This document shows, one piece after another, positions 48,531 through 61,214 of a DNA stretch of 64,000 nucleotides. A model generated the notes under the pieces. It saw only the letters and a program-made list of their open reading frames with translations, did not search any database and had not been told where the DNA came from. The DNA is taken from assembly GCF_046630445.1 (NCBI RefSeq), contig NC_092336.1, positions 505,997,001-506,061,000 of the forward strand. The letters run 5' to 3'. Source of the DNA: Rutidosis leptorrhynchoides (Eukaryota > Streptophyta > Magnoliopsida > Asterales > Asteraceae). Both the position numbers and the translations under genes were made by a program. Numbering within the stretch: the first letter of the stretch is position 1; each line of letters begins with the position of its first letter.

Positions 48531-48543
48531 CTTAAAAAATACA

Positions 48544-49740
48544 TCAACCCAAGCTCAAAATCAGTGCACTTTGCATGCCTGTTGCCTCATGCTTCATGCC
48601 ATCTTCTATAACTTGAATACTTGCCCATCCTGGTGTATTAACCAAATAAAGATCCCACACCTTAAAGCCCAAAACAGTGTAGATTGTCCTTAATACTTTG
48701 ACTCGTTGACTTAGAATAGTCAAACAGACAGCAAGAATCAACAAATAAGAATCTGCACCTGGTTTAACTGAATAATAATGGGATAAATAGCAGTACCAAA
48801 CCCACATGATGTAGCTTTTAGTAGTCTGGTCCAGATTAAAAATCATTATCCATTTTCTTCACTAAAGTATTATGTAACCCTAGCCTAAAGTATGTTCAAT
48901 AGAAACAACAAAAGATAATTGAGCATTACGAACGGAAAACAATGTTCAATACTCCCAGATACATGGCTTACATACCCGGCTCAACATTCTTGGAAAACAA
49001 TCGAATCGAGGGTCCGGAGGAGAATTGGCCATTCAATCTTGTGAACTAATCGAGACTGAAATTGGAGAAAGAGATACGAGCGGAAAGGAATAACCAATCG
49101 ATGAAAGAACATAACATATAGAAATACTATGAAACGTACATTACATAAACATTGAAACATACATCGTTCTTCAGCGGACGTATCCATCAATCATCAATTA
49201 GAAATACTATGTATATCAACAAATATTAACATAAACATTACATAACATGTCTATCAGTCTATGGATATACGTCAAATCAAAGCTCCTAATAAAAATTGAA
49301 TATATCGTAAAGAATGAAATAGAATATCAGAGAATATATTCTAAAATCGGATGTTCATCATATATGGTGACTTACATATTGTTGGATCGATACATTGGAA
49401 TGGATTCTCAGAAATGGAAGTTTTTCTTCTCAATTGCATTCGCCATTTATCCTTTACAACAGTTAAGAGTATCGTCGATTTGCCTTTTTTGAAGAACCCT
49501 AATTGTATCTGGATGAGAAAAATCGGAACTGATAAAAAATGGAACCAAAAACTGCTAAAAGAAAGTAGAAGAACATTAAATAGGAACCAAAAATCAGAAC
49601 TGAGAAAAAATACCTGTTGAATATGAAGAAATGTTGATTATAACCAGCATTTTCATTGAATCTGAAACAAAATTAAGGAGGCGTGTCTTTGAAGAAGTAG
49701 AAACTGAAGAGTGTATTGTTTAGGGTTTATAGAAGCGGCC
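48544..49740 (-). other. Possible spliced minus-strand transcript divergent from GAUT1
   Basis: Not a recognised gene. On the minus strand, plausible exon borders occur in order: a 5'-leader-like CT-rich segment and an ATG near 49663 followed by a donor-like aacag-gtattt near 49612; a segment from about 49055 to 48976 bordered by tctccaatttcag and gccg-gtatgtaag; then a 100-codon frame ending at 48544. The frames do not join into a protein I know. It could be a long non-coding RNA, a young gene or chance. Confidence 0.25.
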
Positions 49741-50282
49741 GATTTTCTACAGCTTTTAATTAATTGTAAACATTATTATTATATTTTTTATTGTAAATTA
49801 TTTAGATTAATGATAATGATGTCACTCAAGTTGTTTAGATTTTTTTTTTTTCTTTTTTGATTTTCTTTTGTGAATAAAAAAGCTTAATTATGATGTCATG
49901 ATTTTAGGATTTTAATAGAAATTATAGAATAGATTATAGATAGATAGATAGAAGATGATACACACAAAACCCCATTACAAATCTCAATTCATATCTTCCA
50001 AAATCATACTATGAAAACCCACAATTTCCACTAAAAAGCATTGATTCTTGAAAGCAGACACTTTACTGTAACTTTTTGTAATGTTTCTAATTTCACAATA
50101 TAACGTGATAAAGTTAGGGTTTTTAGTCTAAATCAGCAACACCCATCAGCTTGATCCCTCTCGCTGTATGTAAATTTACTTAATTTTATTATCTTTGACT
50201 CTATGTATTGTCGTATTGATTCAAGAAAGATAAAAGTTCGAATTTTTCTTTGATTTCAAAACTTGGTGATTAGGGTTTGAAG
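49741..50282 (+). promoter_or_regulatory. GAUT1 upstream region and 5' leader
   Basis: Upstream of the GAUT1 ATG. It holds a short gata repeat (49937-49952) and a leader ending in ctctcgct-gtatgtaaa (donor-like, about 50166) and gtgattag (acceptor-like, about 50272), so a small intron in the 5' UTR is possible. No TATA box can be assigned with confidence. Confidence 0.4.
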
Positions 50283-53200
50283 ATGGGGATTAAAAGGGGA
50301 AATGCAATAACGGGTGGCCGTAGGAATAATGGCGGAGGTGGTGGATCTTGGATGTCAGTTGTGATACTTGTGTTGTTTCTTGTTCTTGCTCCTCTTTGTG
50401 TTTTCTTTGGGCGTGGGATGTATTCTACAACTTCAATTGGTTAGTAGTTACAGTATATATGTTATAATTATATGTAGTTTGCTAGTTTATTGTGTTAAGA
50501 TGTGTAATTTTTTTTTTTTCTAAATTGTATTGGTTAGGATTTTAGGATTTAGGTTAGAGGGAGGTTGAATGTGCCCACTAAAGATCAATATTTCACATAT
50601 AGATATGGAAATTGTATACAACTATTTGACATCTCTATCAAAATGCCTGCATCATTGAATATGTTACCAGTTCTTTGGTTAGTAATGTTATACGGTACTG
50701 AGTACGATTTAACGATTTAGTATTATTTATGTTAAAAATGTGTTTTTTCTTTAAGTTCTGTATTTAGATAAAAACTTGAGGTTTTGGAGGTGTTTGAATG
50801 TTGACTACTGTGGATATATATTTCATATAGAGATATGACACATTTGATTTCCTTTGCTATGTTTTTTAAACTTTTCACTACTTCCATTGGTTACTATTTC
50901 TGGTTGTGGTTCTACATTATAATTTACTACTTTTGTGTTGAAATGTGATTTCTGTAAATTGCGTTTCTCTAGGTTTTACGGTTAATGTTTAGGTCTAGGG
51001 ATGTTAGATAGTGATTAATTTGGATCATGATTTTGTTTTGAAATGTATGTTGAACCGTCTGATTTCCTTTCATTTGTTAAGGTCATATTATATTATTTAA
51101 TATTATCATGTTGTTTTGTGCAGATGAAAATGATTTTTCAACTAGTTTTACAAAAGAGGTATGTTTCTGTCTCGTGTCTAATAACATCGTTTATGTAACA
51201 AATTGTCGTGTAATTATATTAACAAGAAAAGTGCAGGATGTGGACTGGAGAGCAAAGTTGGCTTTACAAAATGTTCGATCTCTTTTCACAAAAAAGGCGC
51301 GTTGATTGATTTTTTTTAAGTGTTGACTTTGATAGTGTATATAATGTCATCTTATGTTTTATTATTTATATTTATATGATTTAGGTTTTTGAGGTCATCA
51401 AGGCTAACACTGATGATTTAGGACCTTTGAGTCTTGATTCTTTACGGAAAAACTTGTCAGCTTCATGGAAAATTTCCGGACAAGAAAATGTGATTGATAA
51501 TAATTCTGTTCCAACTCAGGTTAGTATATCACTAGACATTATATTAATATTTAATATCTTTGTTTAATGATCGAAAAAAAAAACTCATCTAACAATGCAT
51601 TTGTGATCCTAATTTTCTCTAACTAGATTGTGGAAAGTAACGTAAAACGTACCCCAACAAGTAAACAGGAGAAAGTAATAGATGGTAATTATTTTTTTTC
51701 TATCCCTATTGTTAGTTATTATACTTATAAATGTTCACTAACATGTGAACCTGAATTATGGTTTTTTGTGATAATACAGGTGGTCATTTTGAATCGGTTG
51801 ATACACCTGCAATATTAGCTAGAAGGGTAAAATTGTAATTTAAAACACTCAATGGACATACAGCCATACACGCTGTTTTGATGATCCAACTTATAGTAAA
51901 ATTGTGTCTTGTAGCAATTAAGAGATAAAAGGCGTGAATCCCGAGCAGCTGATTTAGTGAAACAAGATGATGATGTAATAATAAAGCTTGAGAATGCAGC
52001 TATCGCACGGTCAAATTCGGTTGACTCTGCTGTTCTTGGGAAGTACAGTATTTGGCGAAAAGAGAATGATAATGAGAATACTGACACGACCATCCGATTG
52101 GTTCGGGATCAGATGATTATGGCTAGGGTGTACAAGAGCATTGCAACGATGAAAAATAATACACGGTTGGCACGTGAACTACAGAATCAACTTAAAGAAA
52201 GTCAAAGTTCTTTAGGCAATGCTACTACAGATGCCGATCTTAATCGCAGGTCAGTAGTTGCCTTTTACTGAAATGGGTTGATTTTGTATTTTCGGTTGCT
52301 CGAAAGATAGTTAGATTTTAGTTCCTCCATAAGTCTTTTAGTTCCTCCATTAGTTAGATTTTAGTTCCTCCATAAGTCTTTTATATGGGAGTTTTAGGTT
52401 TTGTGTCTGCTATTTGAAGGTGCAATAATCACTTTATTAATTAAAATTTTCTGTAAAATAGAAACTTCTACCAGAAAGATTTTTGTTGTTGTGAAAAAGG
52501 AAATGTTTTGTGAAATGGGAGTAAACATCTATTAGGATTGGTTAAAAGAAGGGTAAGTAGGGACTTTTAAGATCCTTAGTTAATCATCTTTGTTGCAGTA
52601 ACCATTTAACCCTTAAAGAAATAAGTGTTTACCACATTAAAAGTCCCAATAGTTTGATAAAATGCAAATCTGTTGAACACCCATTAAAAAAGTTCGGATC
52701 TTTTTTTGAATAAATAGATTTTTTCTTTTTAATCTTACTTCATATACTAATTGTGTATTTCGTGGATTGAAAAAGGAAATCGATAACAAATTGTTGGGGG
52801 ACAGGACCCTTAAAGCTTGATAGGGTCCATAGCAAATATTTTACATGTTTGTAATACGTTAATTCTTATGGGTCACTAATAACGATTCCAATTGTTTTAT
52901 GTTATTTTCTAGTGTTGCGGATAGAATAAAAGCTATGGGCCAACTACTATCAAAATCTAAAGAACAACTTTACGATTGCAAGTTGGTAACCGGGAAGCTT
53001 AGAGCTATGCTTCAATCAGCCGATGAGCAAGTTCGTAGCTTGAAAAAACAAAGCTCGTTTTTGAGCCAATTAGCCGCCAAAACAATCCCAAATGGAATAC
53101 ATTGCTTATCGATGCGCCTAACCATTGATTATTACCTTCTTCCGCTGGAAAAACGGAAGTTCCCGAAGAGTGAGAATCTTGAGAATCCAAATCTTTATCA

Positions 53201-55670
53201 TTATGCCCTTTTCTCGGATAATGTCTTGGCTGCATCGGTTGTTGTGAACTCAACAATCATGAACGCTAAGGTATGTTATGTATACATCATCTTATAACTT
53301 TCGATGTTTTTATTGATGGATAACATCATCATGACATACTTGAATTCTTAAGATATGGAGTTTACATGGCTAAACTGCTTTATAAAGCTATTAATTTTCC
53401 GAACCATCTCGTTCTCAGAAAATGCAAAAAAAGGACGAACAAACAAAGTTAAGCATGTTAGTTTTGTAAGAAGGGCAATTTTGAACAAACTGTGAAATGA
53501 AGATGCATGAAAAATTGGTTTTGGTACTTTTGTTTCAAATTGGTTTGGGTTAAGTGTCTTTAGTGCAAACCAATTGTTGATCTTGTGAACTAATGGTACT
53601 TTAAATTTTTCGGTGAATAGGAACCAGAGAAACATGTTTTCCATCTTGTCTCCGATAAATTAAATTTTGGGGCGATGAATATGTGGTTTTTACTGAACCC
53701 TCCCGGTAAAGCTACAATTCATGTGGAAAACGTTGATGAATTTAAGTGGCTAAATTCATCCTACTGTCCAGTTCTTCGACAACTAGAATCTGCTGCCATG
53801 AAGGAATACTATTTCAAATCAGATCATCAAACAACTTTGTCTTCTGCTTCATCGAATTTGAAGTACCGAAACCCCAAGTATCTTTCGATGTTGAATCACC
53901 TTCGATTTTATCTCCCTCAAGTTTATCCCAAATTGAACAAAATCCTTTTTCTTGATGATGATATCGTTGTCCAAAAAGACTTAACGGGGTTGTGGAAAGT
54001 CAATCTTAATGGGAAAGTCAACGGTGCTGTTGAAACGTGTGGCGAAAGCTTTCATCGGTTTGATAAGTACTTAAATTTCTCGAATCCTCATATTGCAAGA
54101 AACTTTGACCCGAATGCATGCGGTTGGGCTTATGGTATGAATGTGTTTGATCTCGAGGAGTGGAAAAAGAAGGATATTACTGGCATTTACCACAAGTGGC
54201 AAAATATGGTAATACACTTTATTGTTAAATTGTATTTCCTCCGTCTCAAATCTATTGTCCCGACAAAAAACATACGGTTTAAGAAATACGTAGTATCATG
54301 GTTGTAAAACTCGGCCAACTCGGCCGAGTAATCGGCGATTACTCGGAAGAACAAAACGAGTAATCGGTGTCTAACTCGTCCAATTACTCGGTCAACGCCG
54401 GTCAACGGTGCTCAAACGGCGGTCAGCGGTGGTCAAACGGCGGTCAGCGGCGGCCAAATATCCAAATGATGTGCGTGAGTCCGTAGATCTGAAAACTTAC
54501 CCGGTTTAAAGCTTGTAGAAGGGAAGAAGAGGAATAGATCGATGAAGTTGAAGTTGCAATGGACATGTTTTGAGTGAACATTTTTTCCAGATGCTTGCAG
54601 GACATCTGTAAAAGATAAATCAGAGTAAAGGACTGAGTTGTCCCCATCAATCCCTTTTAGATCTAAACACGTACTCCGTATTAAATATCTTTTTCTTTTT
54701 ACAAATGGCAATAATAGCCCTTAAACTTTTATCAAACGTTAATAATAGGAACAAACTTGATATCCACTCTTAAACCTTTTATTAATTGATATCAAACTCC
54801 CTCATATTACAAATACATTGAGAATTCGGTCCTTAAATTTTAATTTACCAAGTTAAAACATAAAACATTATTAGTTTGAGATATACTACGTAATTAATTA
54901 GTTTTTATTTAAGAAGTTTAATATTTAACATATATATATGAGAATATATATATTTATCTTAAAAAGTCAACGAAAGTCAACATCCGATTACTCCCCCGAG
55001 TACTCCCCGAGTCGCCGATTACTCCTCAAAAACCTCCTGCCGAGTACTCCCCGAGTCGCGAGTTTTACAACCTTGCGTAGTATCATATTATTACATTTTA
55101 CTTTTTGTTCACCTTCACCTTCCACTTTTATCTCTTTATTTAGTACCCATCCTTTTGTCTTACACGCATAAAGTATACACGCATAAAGTAGGGCTATCAA
55201 AAAACTTTACATCATTATTCTTATCTATTTATAGCCGTGGACAATTAATTAGGGACATTCAGAAACGAAATAGTGGATAATAGAAATGGGATGTGGGGAG
55301 TATTAGATATAGAATAATTTGCCTTTTTGTTTTGCTTTTACTAATGGTATTTATTTATATTTATTTATTTATTTACCATTTGTACCTTGTTAATTAACAG
55401 AATGAAGAGAGGGTTTTATGGAAGCTTGGGACATTACCACCCGGGTTGATGACATTTTATGGGCTGACACATCCACTTGATAAGTCATGGCATGTACTTG
55501 GTCTCGGGTATAATCCGAGCGTAGATAAGAAGGATATTGACAAAGCAGCAGTGATTCACTACAACGGAAATATGAAACCGTGGCTCGAATTGGCAATGAT
55601 TAAGTACCGTCCGTATTGGGTCAAATACATAAAGTTTGACCATCCCTACATCCGAGGTTGTAAACTATAG
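50283..55670 (+). CDS. GAUT1: GAUT1-type homogalacturonan alpha-1,4-galacturonosyltransferase (GT8)
   Basis: Ten coding exons: 50283-50439, 51124-51158, 51237-51296, 51385-51519, 51627-51684, 51780-51826, 51915-52249, 52913-53270, 53621-54208, 55401-55670; together 2,043 nt, 680 aa, in phase at every join. A basic N-terminus precedes one membrane anchor (residues 23-42), as expected for a type II Golgi protein. The GT8 domain has the metal-binding DDD (507-509, in FLDDDIVVQKD) and HYNGNMKPW (644-652). The family adds galacturonic acid from UDP-GalA to pectin; Arabidopsis GAUT1 works in a complex with GAUT7. Close similarity from DWRAKLALQNVRSLF to the C-terminus favours GAUT1 over other GAUTs. 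Intron 3 has a GC donor (51297). Intron 9 carries nested MITEs. No disabling mutation was found. Confidence 0.96.
54233..55302. mobile_element. Probable Stowaway-like MITE, split by a hAT MITE
   Basis: The left end tttcctccgtctcaaatc and the reverse complement of the right end (tactccccacatcccatttc) resemble the ctccctccgt termini of Stowaway-type elements, with TA at both borders. Without the inner insertion it would be about 285 bp. The ends are only partly complementary, so borders are approximate. Confidence 0.45.
54297..55075. mobile_element. hAT-type MITE in GAUT1 intron 9 (779 bp)
   Basis: The ends are inverted repeats, CATGGTTGTAAAACTCG on the left and CAAGGTTGTAAAACTCG on the right (reverse complement), with one mismatch, flanked by an 8-bp duplication cgtagtat (54289-54296 and 55076-55083). 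The CA...TG ends and the 8-bp duplication are typical of hAT elements. Near the left end is a perfect palindrome with 11-bp arms (54324-54346) and a run of ggtca/cgg short repeats (54395-54455). No transposase is encoded. Confidence 0.85.
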
Positions 55671-56606
55671 CTGTGTGAATGAAAAGATTTTTATTTTTAA
55701 GAAGTCATTTCGTTCTATTCTTTGTTATCGATAGCACTACCCAGGCTGTTCATTGTATATCTGTGTATGCAATTAGGTGTAGTTGAGGAGATCATACTTT
55801 GAGAGACTGTTTTAGCAAAATTGGAATGATGATGCAAGTGTAAATGAATATTTGCTTTGTTCTTTATTTCCTCTTTTTGGTCTTCTTCATCTAATGACAC
55901 TTAACAGAAATTATTAAAGTATCTCGATTTATGCACTAATTGCATTTGTGCCAATAAAACAAACAATATGGTTTAACTTTATTTGTCAAACAATAGAGAC
56001 CAAGTTTCATTTAGAACAATTATGAGAAAATTACAAGAACTACATCAACTGTTACTGCACATTACACATAAATACAATATCATCCATCATTCAAAACAAC
56101 AATTTTGACTTATAAACTCAAAACTCGCAAGGTTGCCTTCCTATAGCAATACATGACTACATGAAAATGTTTTTCGATGATGTAATCCAGGTCAGTAAAG
56201 AATTGAATTGAAGTAGATGTCTAAAAAAAAAGTATGTTGCAAATAGTGCTACTAGATAACGTACAGCTATTGAGGCATGAACTTCTAGTCTTCCACAGTA
56301 AGCAACAACCTCTAAATACATTGCACAAACTCAGATATAGCCATAATGTATCATGAATGACAGAACAATATTCTCGTAATCAAAAAGAAAAAAATGTGAT
56401 ATGCGTGTAAACAAACTTCATAGCATTAACAAATTGATATTAATATACATACGCAAAAGAGAAATATGCCGAGATCAAACCCATAGCAACAAAGCCTAAA
56501 AAGATGTAAAAACACTAGCACATTAAGAATCGCACAAGAAATTTACACGATGTAGGTCCAGTTACTAGAAAACTCACACCATTGTACTTGGCTAGGGGCA
56601 AAAAGG
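55671..56606. other. Intergenic region between two convergent genes
   Basis: About 0.9 kb holding the 3' UTRs of GAUT1 and URT1. No further gene or repeat was recognised. Confidence 0.7.
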
Positions 56607-59600
56607 TCAATTAGCCACATAGGGCTCAAACAGCTTTACACAAGGATTAGGATCATGCTGCATAATTCCTGCAGCCCGCTCGAATTCCTCTCTCAAAACA
56701 CGAATGCTTCGTTTGTCTACCACTCGACCCAAATCATGAGTAACCTCAAAAGGATCTTCTATGCATATGAGATGACGGTCATTCCCGACTCTCCTAGTCC
56801 AGTCTTTCGCCCGTTTGCTGTTGATGATATTAAAATAAATCATAAAATCATATCATATTCATATTCCATAGTATAACAAAGTAATAAAAAATACACAACA
56901 TGTTGTATTCGAAAAGAATAACGAAAATTAGTAACTGACCTTACTATATTGCCCGTCCTAATAGAAATGACGTCATTTGTATAATCATGACGATACGCCC
57001 AATAGTTGAAGAACCCCCAAACTAGTTGAGCAATACTTTCACCATTGCGGGATCCAAAACCTTGTAGTTTATCCACTTGGTCATAATACGCACATTCGAC
57101 ATCATCCACATTTACTTTATAAGTTGTCGCCATTCCCTGACAACAAATATATAAACTAACGTTTATAAAGAAAACCGCTAAGGTATGTGCTTTCATTGTA
57201 TAATTAATGTGTCACTTTGATAAGATGCTCTTAAACACCTAAGTGCTATTTGCTAACGCTATATATAATACCAAATAATCCACGTGGAAATCTTGAAAGG
57301 TAGTTAAGAAAAGAGAAACCTGAAGACATGGAAGAATGGAAGGTGTACGTCGTTGCAAGAAATATATGCACATTAAAACATACCTGAAAAACAAATACAA
57401 CTCTGCTTTAAAACATAAGAAGGGCACTGCAATTAACAAATGTAGCAATCTTGGCCCATTCACTATTAGTGAATAGATTTTAAATACATTTGAACGAGTT
57501 AAAATGAAAGAACCTAGCTAAAAGAATAATGTGTTAAAACTCGACCAAAACCCACTTTCTAATGCATGCCATCATTTAACTTACACGTAGAATTATATTT
57601 CAAACAAATAACCATCACAATAACAATTCATCAATTTTTATTTCTTTTTCTTTCGAACAATGAAATTCTATTAAAAACCGCACCTAGCAAGACGCTAGGA
57701 GAAGAGGATTTTTTTAGTTAAGACTGACAACTAATTGCACGTCATTACATAACATCTCCATCTTGCCAAATCCAACCCATAAAAAATGACTCACTACATA
57801 ACATGCTCATCTTGCCACATCTAGCTAAATATATAGAAGAGAGTAATTAACTCACGCATAACTAGACAGGGTCCCTTGATAAGTTTCTTTAACACCTCGT
57901 GATTTTGCCCAATGTTTAACAATAAAGGCCAATTGTCGCAATCTAATATCTATCTTCGAGTAATCACGAAGAAGCTTTGTATTTATAACAGCAAGCAAGT
58001 TATTTACACAAATATCACAAGAGATTCCAGTCACCGGGTCCATAAGCTTCACTATGGGAACCCTGGCACGAATAAGCGCCTGTGAAATAACACAATCAAA
58101 ATGTTAAAAAAGAGCCAATCGATCGTATTAAAAGAACTGAAGATGACAAAATATGCACCTGGACATTTTCAAGGTTTTCTGACTTCAATATGTCGGCAAG
58201 CTTTAACAAGATCTCTGCTTTATCGATGTCTGTATCTCCCATAGCAAGACAAACATCAATGTCACTTTTACGAAATCCAAAAGAGTTTGCACATGATCCG
58301 TACAGAAACAATTTAGCTCCAGGCCACTCTCTAGTAACATGTTTGTCCAATAATGCCATAAGTTGTTTCTGCTTCTGCTTCTCTTCCTCTAGTGGTATCA
58401 AGGACTCGTAAATTGCAAGAAACTGAGCATTTAGCCTATTTATATCCCCCCGACATTGCATAAGACTTTTATTCATCCTCATTCTTTGGTTGAGTATCCA
58501 TTCTCCTCTCTTATCCGATCTGTAATCCTGAATCACAGAAATCACAAAGTAAGCTAAAGCTAAGCTTGTGCTACTGTTTAGAAATGTTACATAAAACATG
58601 TAGAAAAGGATACGAATTTAAAAACGGGTTAATGCATTCAGTTAATTTTTAAGAAACAATGAAAGAGCCATACATTTGCATTTATTCTTAGTTAGCCAAA
58701 GATTACAGTAACGATAATGTTGCTTTTATTTATTGTTGTTCATCAATATCAATACTCTGTATTACAAAAACATATAAAGCTCATAACCATTAACAAACTT
58801 CACCTTTTCACTTGCAAAATATATTCAAATGCTACTAATTAAGGTATTAGAAAAGAGTCACTTGAGTCATGAACCCTATATACCTCACTTAAACTTAGCA
58901 GTGTTCAGGGGACTCGCTAAACATAAATATCTACATACCTTCTTCTTAACATCTTTCTCATCTGATCCATCTTCAAGTAGTAAATTATCAACATGTTCCT
59001 CTAAATCATCCAATTCGGCCGTGTCAACACCATTGTTTCTCGATCTTTTATCATCCGTAGCATGTAATGCCATCATGGACTCCTCGATATCAGTGAGAGA
59101 AACCGAATGAAGATGACTTCCTCTCGATGGACCCGGGTCATCAAACTGATTAATAGTCCCTCTCAGTTCACCATGATGCAAACTCTCACCCGAAATCAAA
59201 TTCGGCTCCGAACTCCTCTTCCCTATAGTCCTTGAATTACTAGCAAACCCTGGCGGCGGCATTCGGCTTACTTGCTGCTGTGACGCAAGTTCGTTTGATA
59301 CATAATTACCCATTCCCAATTCTCTCCCTAGATTGTAATCCAAGTTTCCATTTTTTGATACTTTAGAGCTTTGAATTTCAGAATTAAAGGTACCAAAAAC
59401 AACCTTATTATGTCTATCTTGTTGCTGTTGTTGCTGTTGTTGCTGCTGTTGCTGCTGTAGCAGTAGCTGTAGTTGTTGCAGGTTGTTATTGTTGTGAATC
59501 AGTCCAAGCTTTAATAGATCATCAGGCATGCCTTGATTACCCATCTGGTGTTGATTTTGCATGAGATTCAACGGCCAATTAGGGTTTTGGTTAAGATTAA

Positions 59601-59892
59601 GATTCTGATTAGGGTTAGGGTTTTGAGTAAGCCCTTGATTAAAGTAATTATGAGGTGGAAATAGCATATGTCCATGATCGGAAGTATGAGATGAGTATGA
59701 CGGTGGCAGGAAGGGAATGGACCCAACGGCAGCGACGGCGGGATCGTGAGGGATTGACTGTGATGGTTGTGGTGGTGGTAGTTGGGAATGAGAACGGGGG
59801 TGTTGTGGAGGATTTTTGAGTAACTGGAGAAGGAATTCGCCGCCGTTCATTGGTGGTTGTGGTGGTGGACGGTCGCCGGTGCCGCCAGCCAT
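56607..59892 (-). CDS. URT1: URT1-type UTP:RNA uridylyltransferase
   Basis: Six coding exons (minus strand, listed 5' to 3'): 58939-59892, 58159-58527, 57856-58079, 57320-57383, 56940-57136, 56607-56817; 2,019 nt, 672 aa, in phase at all joins. The N-terminal half is disordered: Pro-rich start, an [11 protein letters not shown] segment near residues 16-26, Asn/Gln-rich repeats and a run of about 13 Gln. The nucleotidyltransferase core has [19 protein letters not shown] (GS at 395-396, Asp 407 and 409) and the third Asp at 463 (CDICVNN). The PAP-associated domain includes [20 protein letters not shown] and [14 protein letters not shown]1 adds uridines to deadenylated mRNA tails in the cytoplasm. 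ATG 59892 was preferred to 59952 because [14 protein letters not shown] fits the family start. Confidence 0.94.
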
Positions 59893-59960
59893 GGTGGTTG
59901 TGAATGAGTTTGAAAATGTAAAGATGGATCGGGTGTAGACAGTTGAACTCAACTAAGTAT

Positions 59961-60357
59961 AAGGGCATGTTTACTTTCATTACTTTTTAAAAGAGAGCTG
60001 AACGAAAACTTAGGACTTAAGGTGTTTGGTACGTTAACTTTTTTTTTTTTAAGTTCATTAAATATCAAAAGAATTTGATCTTATGATTTTAATAAAATTA
60101 AAGTAATACGTCTCATTTAATAGACATTATTAATGGTAAATAAAGTTTATGAAAATCATAAACTCTTAAAAAGTAAGCTTTTTAAAGTACCTTATGAAAA
60201 AAATAGAGTTTATTAATTGGAAAAGATTTCCAGCTAGTTTACCAAACACTTCTAAAAAATAATAAGCTCTGGTCATCAGCTTCAGAATAAGCTTAAGGTC
60301 TAGCTCTAACCCATAAGCTCCGGCAGTTCCAACTAGTTTCATCTAAACACACTCTTA
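59961..60357. mobile_element. Possible MITE upstream of URT1
   Basis: The left end aagggcatgtttac and the reverse complement of the right end (aagagtgtgtttag) are roughly complementary. The inside is rich in inverted repeats (for example gtttatgaaaatcataaac near 60147). The borders and target duplication are unclear. It would lie within 70 bp of the URT1 start codon. Confidence 0.35.
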
Positions 60358-60980
60358 ATACATAAAAAAAAAAGTTAACAGTATGTGTGTTTTTACTCAT
60401 ATGTCATGCTACATAGGTTATTGCTTTAGTACCATGTTTAGATTTATCATTATGATATGAAATCTAAAAATTCACTTGGATTTATTATATACTCCTATAA
60501 ATATTCACCTTTTATATTTATTTATTTTATTTAAATTTGATATAAGTATTTATATTTATAAATAGATGCATGAAACTTTAAGTTCTCTATAAAATTTAAA
60601 CATAGTAATGTTGTAATAATCTGCATTGCTAGTTTAAAATGATGTTGTGCTTCCTACTTTTTACAAACAATAACATATGTATTTGGCCAAAATTTTGTAG
60701 TTGGCTGGAAAATTTGACCGAAAATTTTACTTGAAAGTTGGTCAGAATATTGGAGAAGATAACAATATGGCTGTCACTTCATTAGATTTGACGAGGTGAA
60801 GTCTATGTAGATGAACACTCGCTGCATATTACCTCGATTACAACTTTTCAATTTGAATTCTTTCTACAAAATCGGAATCTTTTATAAGTAATGATAAAAA
60901 TGATAATCTTTTTATTGATATTTATTTTTTTTACATTTTCATTACTTTTTTGGTTATTGGACCTATTATTTACCGTGCTC
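60358..60980. other. Intergenic; nothing recognised
   Basis: AT-rich sequence without a convincing gene, repeat boundary or RNA. Confidence 0.6.
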
Positions 60981-61210
60981 AATTGTAGATCGGTTCATTA
61001 ATGGTTCATGGTGATGGGTGTGGAATCGGGGTGATATTGGTGCTCACAATGAGTCTTATGTCAGTGACATTTGCTCAAAGATTGGTACTTCTGTTTCGGG
61101 CGTTGGAGAGATAAATGGTGTTGATCACTATCCAACAAGCTTGGATATTCAGTGAGCAAAACCAGGGACCACATTGATGACCATGTTCTTCCTTCATCAT
61201 CTATTTACAC
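60981..61210 (+). pseudogene. LINE ORF2 fragment (zf-RVT region)
   Basis: Three-frame reading gives the end of a plant LINE polyprotein, most clearly YSVSKTRDHIDDHVLPSSSIY at about 61148-61209, preceded in other frames by degraded pieces such as WNRGDIGAHNESYVSDICSKIG (61016 on). This matches the segment before the zinc-binding reverse-transcriptase domain of plant non-LTR elements (from memory). It is frameshifted and cut off at the next repeat. Confidence 0.55.
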
Positions 61211-61214
61211 TGTG

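Noticed and set aside
57640-57720. Possible retroelement end in URT1 intron 3 (tttcgaacaatgaaattctattaaaaacc)
   Set aside because: Looks repeat-like but I could not define ends, a duplication or a family.
59595-59625. Telomere-like gttagggttaggg
   Set aside because: It encodes the Asn/Pro/Gln repeat of URT1 exon 1 on the minus strand; only two units, and not the plant tttaggg repeat.
59893-59952. Upstream ATG of URT1 adding 20 residues
   Set aside because: The added residues are Ser/Thr/Phe-rich and unlike the family start; ATG 59892 gives a Pro-rich start followed at once by the conserved NGGEFLL segment. Not excluded.
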